Source of the DNA: JAKOVR01 sp031415655 | GTDB lineage: Bacteria; Actinomycetota; Acidimicrobiia; Acidimicrobiales; Acidimicrobilacustridaceae | DNA length: 64,000 nt | Assembly (NCBI GenBank): GCA_031415655.1 | Contig: JANOSD010000064.1 | Location: 62,001 to 126,000 of the forward strand | Direction: 5' to 3' | Shown: positions 53,122-62,751 of the stretch, in pieces | How positions within the stretch are numbered: the stretch's first letter is position 1 | Layout: each line of letters begins with the position of its first letter | The notes under the pieces: model-generated | Databases searched by the model: none | Seen by the model: only the letters and a program-made list of their open reading frames with translations | Told to the model about the DNA's origin: nothing | Made by a program: the position numbers and the translations under genes

Positions 53122-53621
53122 CGAGAGCACCCTACAACGGCGGCCGCCTTCGACCCGCCGACACGGGCCCTAAAAGTTCGGCCGACGAGGGTTTCGGCGA
53201 CCGAAGACTCCATCCACCTGCCATCGCGCCACGAGCGAAAGCGTTCGGCGCCCGGGGAGGATGTGCAGGAGGAGGATGGCGAGGACAGTGCCACCGTGCC
53301 GATCTTGAGATCCCGTCCGACACCAGCGCACCAGTGCCACGGGCGCGGCTGTGGGGCAAAAACACTTCGGGGACGGCCCGTAGGCCGTCCCCGAAGCGTG
53401 GGTGGGGTGGGATCTTGTGGCGGAACTTCTCGCTCTTTGCCGTGAGCCAACTATAGAACGGGATTCTGACGAATGGGTGACCCAACTGCTCAAGTTTTTA
53501 TCAAGTGTGATTGAACTCCGGTTGACGGGTTTGGGCCCATGGAAACGGCCCCAGACGCGCCACCGCCCGGCGGCCGATCCACAGGACCGACACGCCGGGC
53601 GGCGAAAAGGACGGGGTAGTT
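53122..53621. other. Intergenic region between groL 3' end and a membrane-protein gene
   Basis: 500 bp. Apart from the minus-strand terminator at 53355-53396, no gene is recognised. On the minus strand TATAGT (at 53449-53454) could serve as a -10 box about 85-90 nt before the terminator, but no -35 element is well placed. Confidence 0.35.
53355..53396 (-). terminator. Rho-independent terminator, minus strand
   Basis: Perfect 14-bp arms (CTTCGGGGACGGCC at 53365-53378 and its complement at 53383-53396) around a CGTA loop. On the minus strand the stem is followed by TGTTTTTG. It is about 225 nt downstream of the groL stop, so it ends either a long groL 3' UTR or a separate small transcript. Confidence 0.75.
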
Positions 53622-55244
<1,623 letters not shown>

Positions 55245-55338
55245 CGGATGCCTCCGTGGTGAGGCCGCAACACCATGTTGCGGCGGGCTTCGTTTCGCTG
55301 CGCCCCCGGGTTCGCCCCCAAGAACGTGCACCCACGTT

Positions 55339-55365
55339 TTAGCACTCTCCTGGCCAGAGTGCTAG
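55339..55365. promoter_or_regulatory. CIRCE element (HrcA operator) upstream of groL
   Basis: TTAGCACTC-N9-GAGTGCTAG, 17 of 18 conserved positions of the CIRCE consensus TTAGCACTC-N9-GAGTGCTAA. It lies about 95-121 bp upstream of the groL start codon on the groL promoter side. Established knowledge: HrcA repressor binds CIRCE. Binding here is inferred. Confidence 0.93.
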
Positions 55366-55422
55366 CGGAGGTCGACGGCGGGATAGATAGAGCAGCGAAA
55401 GGGCGGGAAATCGCCGGTGCCG

Positions 55423-55905
55423 TCAGTCGGTCGAAGTTTGCTCGCGACGCTGCAACTCGGCCTCTCGACGTTCCAAAGCGGCCCGGCGCGCCTCGGCATC
55501 TGCCTCGGCGGCCTCACGATTCGCCAAGTCGGCCTCCCACTCGTCGAGGCGCCGGTTCGCTTCCTCGTTTTCCAAAAGGCGACGCTGATCTTCACCCGAG
55601 CCCGGCGCCGGCGGACCGGCCGCAGCCTGGTACATCGACCGGCCAAACATCGGATCGTCATCGGGGCCACGGCTGCCGGAACGACGGGTCGTGGTATCGC
55701 CGATTCGGAAGCCTGCGTTCGCTGGACGTCCGAGCAAGAGCCAGGCCAACCCTCCCACGTCGGGGAGAAGAATCACCACGACGAGCCATGCCGTCTTGGG
55801 TAGGTTCCGACAGAGGAACTCGTCGGTCGAGATCACGTCGAAAATGCAATACACCCAGAAGAAGATCAGGATCACGCTGAGGATCCCACCGCCACGAAGC
55901 AACAT
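55423..55905 (-). CDS. PLD-nuclease N-terminal-domain membrane protein with coiled-coil tail
   Basis: 160 residues from ATG 55905 (an upstream start at 55950 is open). Two membrane helices (GILSVILIFFWVYCIFDVIS and TAWLVVVILLPDVGGLAWLL) with the Leu-Gly-Arg-Pro turn LLLGRPANAGF are the signature of the short PLDc_N domain found as stand-alone proteins in actinobacteria. The C-terminal ~60 residues are a charged coiled coil (NREAAEADAEARRAALERRE). Function unknown. Confidence 0.8.
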   Translation of the reverse strand: MLLRGGGILSVILIFFWVYCIFDVISTDEFLCRNLPKTAWLVVVILLPDVGGLAWLLLGRPANAGFRIGDTTTRRSGSRGPDDDPMFGRSMYQAAAGPPAPGSGEDQRRLLENEEANRRLDEWEADLANREAAEADAEARRAALERREAELQRREQTSTD

Positions 55906-56116
55906 GTCAAACTGCCTTTCCGCCACCAGGCCGAGTACGCGTGTTTGCATGTTAGGGCCTGATCATCGGCGCCGCCCGGGACACCGACGGCCCTTCGCCC
56001 AATGCTGATTGAAAACCAAGTGGCAGCAGCATTCTCCCTGCGTTGCCGCCCCTCCCGAACCTACCGGTATCCTGTTGACTGCTCGATCAACATCGACTAG
56101 CAACGCCGGCTGAACG

Positions 56117-57769
56117 ATGATCAACGCAGGTCAACCGAATGAGGTTCACGCGGTAGTCATCGGCGCCGGCATCGCCGGCCTCGGTACGGCGCTGGCACTG
56201 TCGAGGTTGGGTCACCGCGTCACCATCATTGAGCGTGATGCCACACCGATGCCTGCCAATGCCGAAGCCGCCTTCGCCTGGGACCGTCGAGGGGCGCCGC
56301 AAGTCCAGCATTCTCACGCCCTCCTTGCGCTGCTCCGGAACACCCTGCGCGACCGTTACCCCGACGTGCTCTCGGCCCTGCTCGATGCCGGTGCCACCGA
56401 AATGCGGTTCGCCGAGATGTTGCCGGAAGGCATCGACGACCCCAGTCCAGCTCCAGGCGACGACGACCTCGTAGCCCTGGCCTGCCGCCGCACCACGTTC
56501 GAATGGGTGCTGCGCACCATGGTGCTCCGCGACCCGAGAGTCACGATGATCGACGGCTCGGCGGCCATCGGTCTCTCCTTTGCACCTTCAAGCTCCCAGC
56601 CCCAGGTCAACGGCGTACTCGTACGACGGGCCGCATCAGGCAAACCGCACGACACCGATCCGTCGACGCAACAGTCCCCCACCGGCGCCGACGCCGCTGG
56701 TACACCCGTCCCCGACATGCTTGCGGCCGACATCGTGATCGCCGCCAATGGACGACGGTCCGCCGCGGTGGGCTGGCTCACCGACGCGGGCATCCCGGTA
56801 GAGGTGCAAGAAGAGGATACCGGCATCGTGTACCTCAGCCGGTTCTATCGGCTCCATGAGGGCGCGGTGGCTCCCACACAGGAGGGCCCCATCGGCGGGG
56901 ATCTCGGCTACCTCAAGTACGCCGTCTTTCAAGGCGACAATCGCACCTTCTCGATCACCTTCGCGGTCCGCACCAAAGACGACGAACTCCGAGCCAAGTT
57001 GCTCGATCCCGCTGGCTTCGATGAAGCGGCGAAAGTGCTACCTGCCACCTCGGCATGGGCCAATCCGAAACTCGCGTCGGCCATCACCGAGGTACACGTG
57101 ATGGCCGGTCTATTGAATCGCCACATCCAGTTCACCGACACCGAAGGGCAACCGTTGGTCCTCGGCTTTCATGCGGTGGGGGATGCCCATACCTGCACGA
57201 ACCCCCTCTACGGACGAGGGTGCTCGCTCGGGATATCCCAAGCCACCTTGCTCGCTGATGCATTGGAAGCAGAAGGACTCGACCACGCCGCCCGAGCTCG
57301 CGCCTACGAATCCGCATCGGCCACTCGCATCGAGCCGTGGTACCACGCATCGGTCCAGCAGGACCGAATGGCCCGCAACGCCGCCCGCCGAGAACATGCC
57401 TCCGCCGCCTCGCCTCCGCCCGCGGGCGCCGCCTCTCCGTCTTCTGAACTGATGGGAACCACAAAACCGGCACCCGACACCCTCCCGACCGACACCCTCC
57501 CGACCGACACCCTCCTGACCGACAATGATCCGCAGGCGTTCCTTCGCGATCTGTTGATCGATGGGGTACTCCCCGCCGTACGCCTTCACGCCGTGGTGTT
57601 CCGGGCGTTTGTCCGCATGTTCAACTTGCTCGAGTCACCCGACTCGCTGTTCGCCAACGCCGAACTGCTGGCGATCGTGATGGCCACGTATCAATCCCGT
57701 GACGAACGTGAACGAGAACGGCCCCTCGGACCACCGCGTCATGAGATGTTGGCCGCCCTCGCCGCCTAA
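56117..57769 (+). CDS. FAD-dependent oxidoreductase/monooxygenase-like protein
   Basis: 550 residues. The dinucleotide-binding motif is AVVIGAGIAGLGTALALSRL followed by VTIIERDATPMP. A second FAD contact (VLGFHAVGDAHTCTNPLYGR) has the GD motif, and RGCSLGISQATLLADAL follows. This is the group with geranylgeranyl reductase/squalene-epoxidase-like flavoproteins; the substrate is unknown. A repeated Thr/Asp/Pro linker (PDTLPTDTLPTDTLLTDN) near residue 455-475 comes from a short tandem DNA repeat. Confidence 0.85.
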   Translation: MINAGQPNEVHAVVIGAGIAGLGTALALSRLGHRVTIIERDATPMPANAEAAFAWDRRGAPQVQHSHALLALLRNTLRDRYPDVLSALLDAGATEMRFAEMLPEGIDDPSPAPGDDDLVALACRRTTFEWVLRTMVLRDPRVTMIDGSAAIGLSFAPSSSQPQVNGVLVRRAASGKPHDTDPSTQQSPTGADAAGTPVPDMLAADIVIAANGRRSAAVGWLTDAGIPVEVQEEDTGIVYLSRFYRLHEGAVAPTQEGPIGGDLGYLKYAVFQGDNRTFSITFAVRTKDDELRAKLLDPAGFDEAAKVLPATSAWANPKLASAITEVHVMAGLLNRHIQFTDTEGQPLVLGFHAVGDAHTCTNPLYGRGCSLGISQATLLADALEAEGLDHAARARAYESASATRIEPWYHASVQQDRMARNAARREHASAASPPPAGAASPSSELMGTTKPAPDTLPTDTLPTDTLLTDNDPQAFLRDLLIDGVLPAVRLHAVVFRAFVRMFNLLESPDSLFANAELLAIVMATYQSRDERERERPLGPPRHEMLAALAA

Positions 57770-58007
57770 ACCGCCTCGAACCGATGAACCGCCTCGAACG
57801 CCGGAGTCGTTGAACCGAGGTTCTACAGCTCGGATTGCTGCGCAGGCCAAGCGTGAACCTTGGGGCGCGAGGCCGGATCCGTGATGTGCAACGCCAACCC
57901 ACCCTGCACCTCGTCGGCAGCCGTGGCCCACGGCCCTCCAGCAGCGCGCCACCGGGCATTCACCACCGTGGACCTGACCGACCGTGGACCTGACCGACCG
58001 TGGACCA

Positions 58008-58754
58008 TTAGGCCGAGGTCCAAACTTCCGGGGTGAGGTCGCCTTGGGACACTTCGGGCAACTCGTCGATCGCCGCCAGCAGGTGTCGGTGCCAAACGTT
58101 GTGCAGCCGCTCGAGCAGCGGTGAATCAGCCTCAATGCGCAGCTCTTCAAGTTGTAGCGAACCGTTCCGGTAAATGCCAAGGTCGTACGGTGGACCGACC
58201 GAGAGGTTGGCGCCGGCGGTGGTGACCATCGAACTGATGGCGATCTTCATTGCACTCGTGAGACCGACTTGGGCTTTGACACCTAACTCGAGCAGGAACT
58301 TTCCGTACTTGTTTTCCCCGATCTGCAGGAAGGGTCGCTCGTCGGACACTCGGATGTAGTTGCCTTCCGGATAAATGAGAAAAAGATCGGGACGATCCCC
58401 GGCGATCTGACCTCCGAGTATGAAGGTGGCGGTGGCGGCTACCCCGAGCGCCGCTTGGTGTTGCTGCGCCACCTCGCGCCCCAAACGTCCGAGATATACA
58501 GCCGCTTCGAAGAGGTGACCCACTGTGGCCAGGCTTTCGTCGCTCCCCCGATCAAGGTCGCGGTGGATGATGTCGAGCACTTGGTGGGTCGTGGCGAGGC
58601 TCCCCGCCGACTCGATCACGAACAGCCTGTCGGGTGCGGGTTGGATCACATGGAGTTTGCGGAAGGTGCCCACATTGTCGACTCCGGCATTGGTGCGGGT
58701 GTCGGCGAGGAAGACCAAACCCTCGTCGAGTCGTAGGGCGAGGCAGTAGGTCAT
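58008..58754 (-). CDS. Anbu-type proteasome-related protease (HslV/beta-subunit-like)
   Basis: 248 residues from ATG 58754, chosen for its strong AAGGAGG ribosome binding site and because it places Thr at residue 2 (MTYCLALRL), the expected catalytic N-terminal Thr after Met removal. FLADTRTNAGVDNVGTFRKL is the Anbu signature, followed by ATATFILGGQIAGDRPDLFL and a Ser/Thr-nucleophile-hydrolase core. Anbu genes usually sit with alpha-E, ATP-grasp and transglutaminase-like genes; none of these is adjacent here. The native function is unsettled. Confidence 0.9.
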   Translation of the reverse strand: MTYCLALRLDEGLVFLADTRTNAGVDNVGTFRKLHVIQPAPDRLFVIESAGSLATTHQVLDIIHRDLDRGSDESLATVGHLFEAAVYLGRLGREVAQQHQAALGVAATATFILGGQIAGDRPDLFLIYPEGNYIRVSDERPFLQIGENKYGKFLLELGVKAQVGLTSAMKIAISSMVTTAGANLSVGPPYDLGIYRNGSLQLEELRIEADSPLLERLHNVWHRHLLAAIDELPEVSQGDLTPEVWTSA

Positions 58755-58982
58755 CAAGAACCTCCTTGATATGAGGTCGGCGACCTGCGGGCGGCCAGAC
58801 AGTAGTTGCACCACGCCACCACACCGAGCGGAGCTCCCTGCCAATTTGCCAACCAGGTCCGGTCCGGTCCGGCCCACTCCACGCAGTCCCGGAGACGACC
58901 ACGCGGGAGGCCACCAGCGCCGGCGTCGCGGTGCCAGGTGAACCGTGCCGACCGAACTCATTGCCCGCTGGTCACGCTCCTA

Positions 58983-59145
58983 GGAGCGTGTCCCAGTAAC
59001 CATTCGGCGGCTTCCGGCCAGCTTCGATTCTCGCGGCGTCCTCCGTCTCACCGCCCAAAACAGGGGGCTTTCGACGTGACGTCCTTGCGAGAGTCCGAAC
59101 CGTGGCTCGGAATCCGCTTCTCGAAGCGTTACTGGGACACGCTCC
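58983..59145 (-). mobile_element. MITE-like element, copy C (intact 21-bp inverted termini)
   Basis: The best preserved copy, 163 bp, flanked on both sides by TA. Including flanks, the ends read CTAGGAGCGTGTCCCAGTAAC and its perfect inverse (58980-59000 and 59128-59148). It is in reverse orientation relative to copies A, B and D. No transposase gene inside. It sits directly downstream of the moaD-like gene's terminator. Confidence 0.9.
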
Positions 59146-59148
59146 TAG

Positions 59149-59193
59149 AAAAAACCGAAAGGCCGACCGGAACTTTTCAGTTCCAGTCGACCT
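59149..59193 (-). terminator. Rho-independent terminator downstream of the MoaD/ThiS-like gene
   Basis: Read on the minus strand, a hairpin (59160-59193) with inner stem GGAACT/AGTTCC, a GAAA tetraloop and outer stem AGGTCGAC/GTCGGCCT with one mismatch is followed by TTTCGGTTTTTT. It abuts MITE copy C. Confidence 0.75.
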
Positions 59194-59390
59194 CTCTGGC
59201 GTTGGTTCCCGCCGCCGAGTTCCGCCGCCGCTACACAATCAGTATCGGGCGACGCGGGACGCCGTGTTGAGTGCAATGAGCCGTTCGGTCCTCGCAATGA
59301 GCCGTCGGACTCACCTGGCGACCACGGATTGTGGGATTTGTCGTCGGAATTTTCACGCTGAGTGAAGAACCAGCGATTCGACGCCGGTGA

Positions 59391-59669
59391 TCAGGCGCCG
59401 CCCGCCACGGCAGCCATGATTGAAAGCGTTCCTCCATCGGTTACGGGGGTGGCCAAGCCATCCATGAAGCGCACGTCTTCATCGTCCACGAATAGGTTGA
59501 CGAACCGCACCAGCTTGCCGTCGGCATCGATGAGCTTGGCCTGGAAGCCGGGGTGGATGGTCTCAAGGGAATTGAGCACGCTTTGGACCGTGTCACCGTC
59601 GACCGACACCGTGGCGGTGCCGCTCGTGAGCGTGCGAAGGGTGGGCGGGACTCGGACAGTGACGCTCAT
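59391..59669 (-). CDS. MoaD/ThiS-like sulfur-carrier protein (ubiquitin-like fold)
   Basis: 92 residues. SVTVRVPPTLRTLTSGTATV opens like ThiS/MoaD proteins, followed by VQSVLNSLETIHPGFQAKLI and VNLFVDDEDVRFMDGLATPV. The C-terminus is IMAAVAGGA, so the Gly-Gly that forms the thiocarboxylate is followed by one extra Ala. In CysO/QbsE-type systems residues after the GG are removed by a JAMM protease. No partner E1-like or JAMM gene is adjacent. Confidence 0.85.
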   Translation of the reverse strand: MSVTVRVPPTLRTLTSGTATVSVDGDTVQSVLNSLETIHPGFQAKLIDADGKLVRFVNLFVDDEDVRFMDGLATPVTDGGTLSIMAAVAGGA

Positions 59670-59857
59670 GGTTGTTCAGTTCCTCAACGAGACGGGGGCG
59701 GGCCGACCAGCAAGACCGACGAGCAAGATTTTTGGACTTGCGGATCGTACTGTTCGGGATACTGACCGCAACCATGCCGCCGCGCCGCGTATGCCCAACT
59801 TTCCCAATATCTCCAACGTTGGGCACCTCCTTGCCTGCCGGATTCATCGAGATGATC

Positions 59858-59908
59858 ACCCGGACTCAACACCCGGACTCACCACCCGGACTCAACACCC
59901 GGACTCAA
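59858..59908. repeat. 13-bp tandem repeat, four copies
   Basis: Unit ACCCGGACTCAAC, with one variant (ACCCGGACTCACC). It is intergenic upstream of the moaD-like gene. Probably a simple minisatellite; no protein is read through it with confidence. Confidence 0.8.
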
Positions 59909-59953
59909 GGTCACGTCGGGGGCGTGGCGAGGAGCCCTGGTCGCAAACCCTGA

Positions 59954-60122
59954 ATTTTGTGTCCCAGTAGCGCTTCGAGAGGCGGGCGGATTCCGGGCCA
60001 TGGTTCGGGGCCTCGCCAGGACATCACGTCGAAAGCCCCCTTGTTCTTCGGCGGTGAGACGGACGCCGCCAGAACAAGAAAAGCTGGCGGGAAGCCGCCG
60101 AATGGTTACTGGGACTCGCTCC
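59954..60122 (+). mobile_element. MITE-like element, copy D (degenerate)
   Basis: Aligned by internal sequence (GTCCCAGTAGCGCTTCGAGA, ACGTCGAAAGCCCCC, GAATGGTTACTGGGACTCGC). The left terminus has decayed to TTTTGTGTCC and TA flanks are absent. This is the oldest-looking of the four copies. Confidence 0.75.
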
Positions 60123-60693
60123 CCGTTGCCGAGCATCCGCGTCGGTGCCCTTTCGTATCGTCTGCCGAGGTTCGAGATCGCCGGGTCGTCTCGTGCGGTG
60201 TCGTCGGTCGACCACGGCGTCAACGAAGAACATGAGGAATCTCCGCGACGCACCACTTCAGGAACCGACACCTCCGCCGCGAACGCTTCCCGGCGTTCCG
60301 CTGACACCACGTTCGCCACCTCAAGCGTCGTGGCGCGGGCCGCAAGGCCAGGATTCGTCCCACCCAACCAGATTGCAAACGCATGCCAGCTTCTTTGTAC
60401 CCGTATCACCGCTCCCGGGCACGCACCCGAGGCCTGAGTAGTTCGCTCTACCGAGGAGCTCCGATACGAACCTGCGTGGCTCACCGGCGTCAGTGTCAAC
60501 CGCCGTCGACACAGCGGGAGGCGCACCCGTGTCCAGCGGGCATCGCCATCACGTGACCTCGTCCAACATTGTCGGATGACGATGACGATGATGATGACGA
60601 TGACGATGGGCACGTGGATTGGACGAGCGAGTGCTCTCCCACGATCGGGTGTTTCGTGTAGACGGCAAGGGCCCTCGGCGCGTGTTATCTGAC

Positions 60694-61248
60694 ATGAACT
60701 CCGCCAACGCCTCACCGCAGGGCAGCGACCGAGACGTGCCCAACGTCGAGGTGATGTCGTCCTTCGTCGCTCTGATGCGAAGCGAGTATCCGGCCGTCGT
60801 CGGCCTGTTGCGGGCGATTACCGGCGATCCAGCGGTGGCTGAGGACCTCGCACAGGAGACCTTCGCCGTGGTGTATCAGCGTTGGAGGAAGGTGCAGCAC
60901 CTCGATCGCCCTGACCTTTGGATTCGGCGTGTCGCCATCAATCGCGCCCTCGGCACGACACGAAGGCAGGTGTCCGAGCGTCGCGCCCTCGAACGCCTCC
61001 GTAGCCTCGGGACTCCCGTGGTCGCCGCCGTCGACGCTGGCACCGCGGATCCGGCGGTGTGGGCGGCGGTCGGCCGACTTCCGAGGCGCCAGGCCCAGTT
61101 GGTGTCGCTGGTCTATCTCGACGATCGATCGGTCGACGAGGCTGCTGCGGCGCTGGGTCTGGCTCCGTCGACGGCCAGAACCCACCTGCAGCGGCGCGCG
61201 GGCGGCCTTGGCCCGCACCCTCGGCGCCCACGACGACCCGACACCTGA
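60694..61248 (+). CDS. ECF-type RNA polymerase sigma factor (frameshifted near its 3' end)
   Basis: 184 residues from ATG 60694 as read (TTG 60619 and ATG 60754 are alternatives). Region 2 is visible as FVALMRSEYPAVVGLLRAIT and DPAVAEDLAQETFAVVYQRW; region 4 as GRLPRRQAQLVSLVYLDDRS and DEAAAALGLAPSTARTHLQR. After LQR the frame continues with atypical sequence to a TGA at 61248. Removing C61195 restores a normal ending, LQRARAALARTLGAHD..., that stops at 61316-61318, overlapping the start of the anti-sigma-like gene (ATGA). The lesion could be real or a sequencing error. Confidence 0.85.
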   Translation: MNSANASPQGSDRDVPNVEVMSSFVALMRSEYPAVVGLLRAITGDPAVAEDLAQETFAVVYQRWRKVQHLDRPDLWIRRVAINRALGTTRRQVSERRALERLRSLGTPVVAAVDAGTADPAVWAAVGRLPRRQAQLVSLVYLDDRSVDEAAAALGLAPSTARTHLQRRAGGLGPHPRRPRRPDT

Positions 61249-61314
61249 ACCCGCCAGCACGCAACAGCCGGCTCGAACGGCGGCGACTGCCGCCCGCGAC
61301 GATGGAGGAACCCA

Positions 61315-62208
61315 ATGATGCAGCTCGATGAGCACCTTGCCGAGGGAAGGGCGGGCGTGGTTCATGCCACGCAGAAGTCGCGCACCGGTGGCGACGAACA
61401 GACCGTGCGTGCGGTGATGGCCCGCAGCGACCGCCGACACCGTCGAGCGGTTATTTCCTCGGCGACCGCCGTGTTCGTGGTGGTCCTTGTCAGCGGCGTT
61501 GCGGTTGTACGGGCCCCCACCCGATCGGGCGACGTCCTTGACGTCGAAAGCGTCGGGGCGGGTTTGTCCGATCAACCTTCGATGATGACGGGCCTGCCGG
61601 CTACGAAGCCCGAGCGCACGGTGGACGTGCCGCCAGCCTCTTCGACCGCATCGGTTCCCGGAACCACGTTGCCGGAGGCGCTACCCAGCACCACGGAGAC
61701 CATCGGCGGTCCGACGGCGCCGACCACGCCCACCACGGCGGCCGCGGTGGTGCCGCCCACGGTGCCCAACCCGGGCGGGCCACCTGGCCCAGCCGTGGCG
61801 TCGACCTCCCTCCCCGCCCCGACAACGGCACCTCGCCGGGACTTCAGCGGCCCCGGGTTGCCCGGGTCACCCGCCGTCCCGCGTGAGGCCTACGCCCGAT
61901 GGCTCGCCAACGAGCCGACTGACTACACCCTGGTACTACGGACCAGCGGGATCGCCCGGGTGGGGACCTTCGAAATCACGGTGCAGGGTCGCCTCGCAAC
62001 CAGGATCCTGGATCTGCACTCCGGCGAGGTCGTTGATTCGATCGGCCCGGCGACCGTCTCAAGCATCTATGACGCCATCCTGTTCGAGTGGCCACTTGAC
62101 GTGGTGGTCAGCGAGGCAGCGGGCCTTTCCGTGAACGGTGTCTTTTCCGAGATGCGGGTGGACACGTTCGGCATCGTCTTCGAGGTGCTTGCCTTTGATC
62201 TTGCGTAG
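61315..62208 (+). CDS. Membrane-anchored anti-sigma-like partner with Pro/Thr linker and C-terminal DUF6174-like domain
   Basis: 297 residues. A cytoplasmic N-terminus of ~45 residues (MQLDEHLAEGRAGVVHATQK) is followed by one membrane helix (AVISSATAVFVVVLVSGVAV), a long Pro/Ser/Thr/Ala linker (~residues 95-185) and an outside domain with PTDYTLVLRTSGIARVGTFE and ITVQGRLATRILDLHSGEVV, resembling DUF6174. No HxxxCxxC zinc anti-sigma motif is present. Overlap with the repaired sigma frame suggests a sigma/regulator pair. The assignment as anti-sigma is by context. Confidence 0.65.
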   Translation: MMQLDEHLAEGRAGVVHATQKSRTGGDEQTVRAVMARSDRRHRRAVISSATAVFVVVLVSGVAVVRAPTRSGDVLDVESVGAGLSDQPSMMTGLPATKPERTVDVPPASSTASVPGTTLPEALPSTTETIGGPTAPTTPTTAAAVVPPTVPNPGGPPGPAVASTSLPAPTTAPRRDFSGPGLPGSPAVPREAYARWLANEPTDYTLVLRTSGIARVGTFEITVQGRLATRILDLHSGEVVDSIGPATVSSIYDAILFEWPLDVVVSEAAGLSVNGVFSEMRVDTFGIVFEVLAFDLA

Positions 62209-62751
62209 GGACGCCAACGCTGCGTCGCCAGCGTGATGTCACCCGCCAGACCGTCGAAAGATCGCAGCAGCTCCACCACATGTCAACGCCCCGATGGCGT
62301 CAACGGTGCGAGGGGCGCGTCGGGAAACTTGCTCCGAGCCACGATTCCGGCGCTCACACTCACAGGCTACGAAGGCTCCTCGTTCTGCGCGGTAAGGCGC
62401 GGGACCAGCGGAATGCAAGGGAAAACAGGACCGACCGATTGGTTGCCGGATGAGGCCTTTCGCCATGCGATCCGTACCGCCTGTCCCATTCAGGCCGCCC
62501 GTCCCATTCGGGACACCTTTCCCATTCAGGACACCTTTCCCATTCGGGCCGCCTGTCCCGCTCGGCTCGAAGAACGTCGTACCCGCCTCGATGACTCGCA
62601 GACGCTCCGAACTCCGCGTCATACCCCCACCAGCTTGGGCCTTCGCTCGGGGCAATCACGTAAACCACGGGCACCGCGCTCGGAGATCCTCGTGTTTTGG
62701 CACTGACCGGGCGACGGCAATCCAAAAAAGTCGAACAGAAGGGGGCTGGTC
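62209..62751. other. Intergenic region with 18-bp tandem repeats
   Basis: 543 bp between the anti-sigma-like gene and gpgS. The main feature is an 18-bp repeat (CCCATTCGGGACACCTTT and variants) at 62485-62556. Both strands stay open across the repeat, giving artefactual frames such as a Gly/Asn-rich one on the minus strand (62239-62655), which has no recognisable domain. AGGGGG near 62742 is the gpgS ribosome binding site. Confidence 0.45.
62485..62556. repeat. 18-bp tandem repeat, four copies plus a partial
   Basis: Unit CCCATT(C)(A/G)GG(A/C)C(A/G)CC(T/C)(T/G)T, starting at 62485, 62503, 62521 and 62539; a fifth, diverged start CCCGCTCGG follows. Period 18 encodes a six-residue repeat in any frame. 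Confidence 0.8.

Larger units (their letters stand above)
58755..59390. other. Intergenic region holding MITE copy C and the moaD-like gene's terminator
   Basis: 636 bp between the Anbu-type gene and the MoaD-like gene, both on the minus strand. It contains MITE copy C (58983-59145) and a minus-strand terminator (59149-59193). The bases just left of copy C (GGTCACGCTCCTA) look like another, truncated element end. No other gene was recognised. Confidence 0.5.
59670..60693. other. 1-kb stretch without recognised genes
   Basis: Holds a 13-bp tandem repeat (unit ACCCGGACTCAAC, four copies, 59858-59908), MITE copy D (59954-60122) and a GAT/GAC trinucleotide run near 60576-60610. A possible ECF-type promoter, GAAC (60468-60471)-n16-CGTC (60488-60491), lies about 200 bp before the sigma-factor gene. 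No gene is recognised on either strand. Confidence 0.45.

Noticed and set aside
60576..60612. GAT/GAC trinucleotide run as coding or regulatory repeat
   Set aside because: Short simple-sequence run upstream of the sigma gene; no frame with support passes through it.
59858..62556. CRISPR array from clustered short repeats
   Set aside because: The repeats are directly adjacent 13- and 18-bp units without unique spacers, and no cas genes are present.
62239..62655. Minus-strand frame with a Gly/Asn-rich repeat (PNGTGG type)
   Set aside because: The repeat is produced by an 18-bp tandem DNA repeat that leaves several frames open; no domain, no ribosome binding site.
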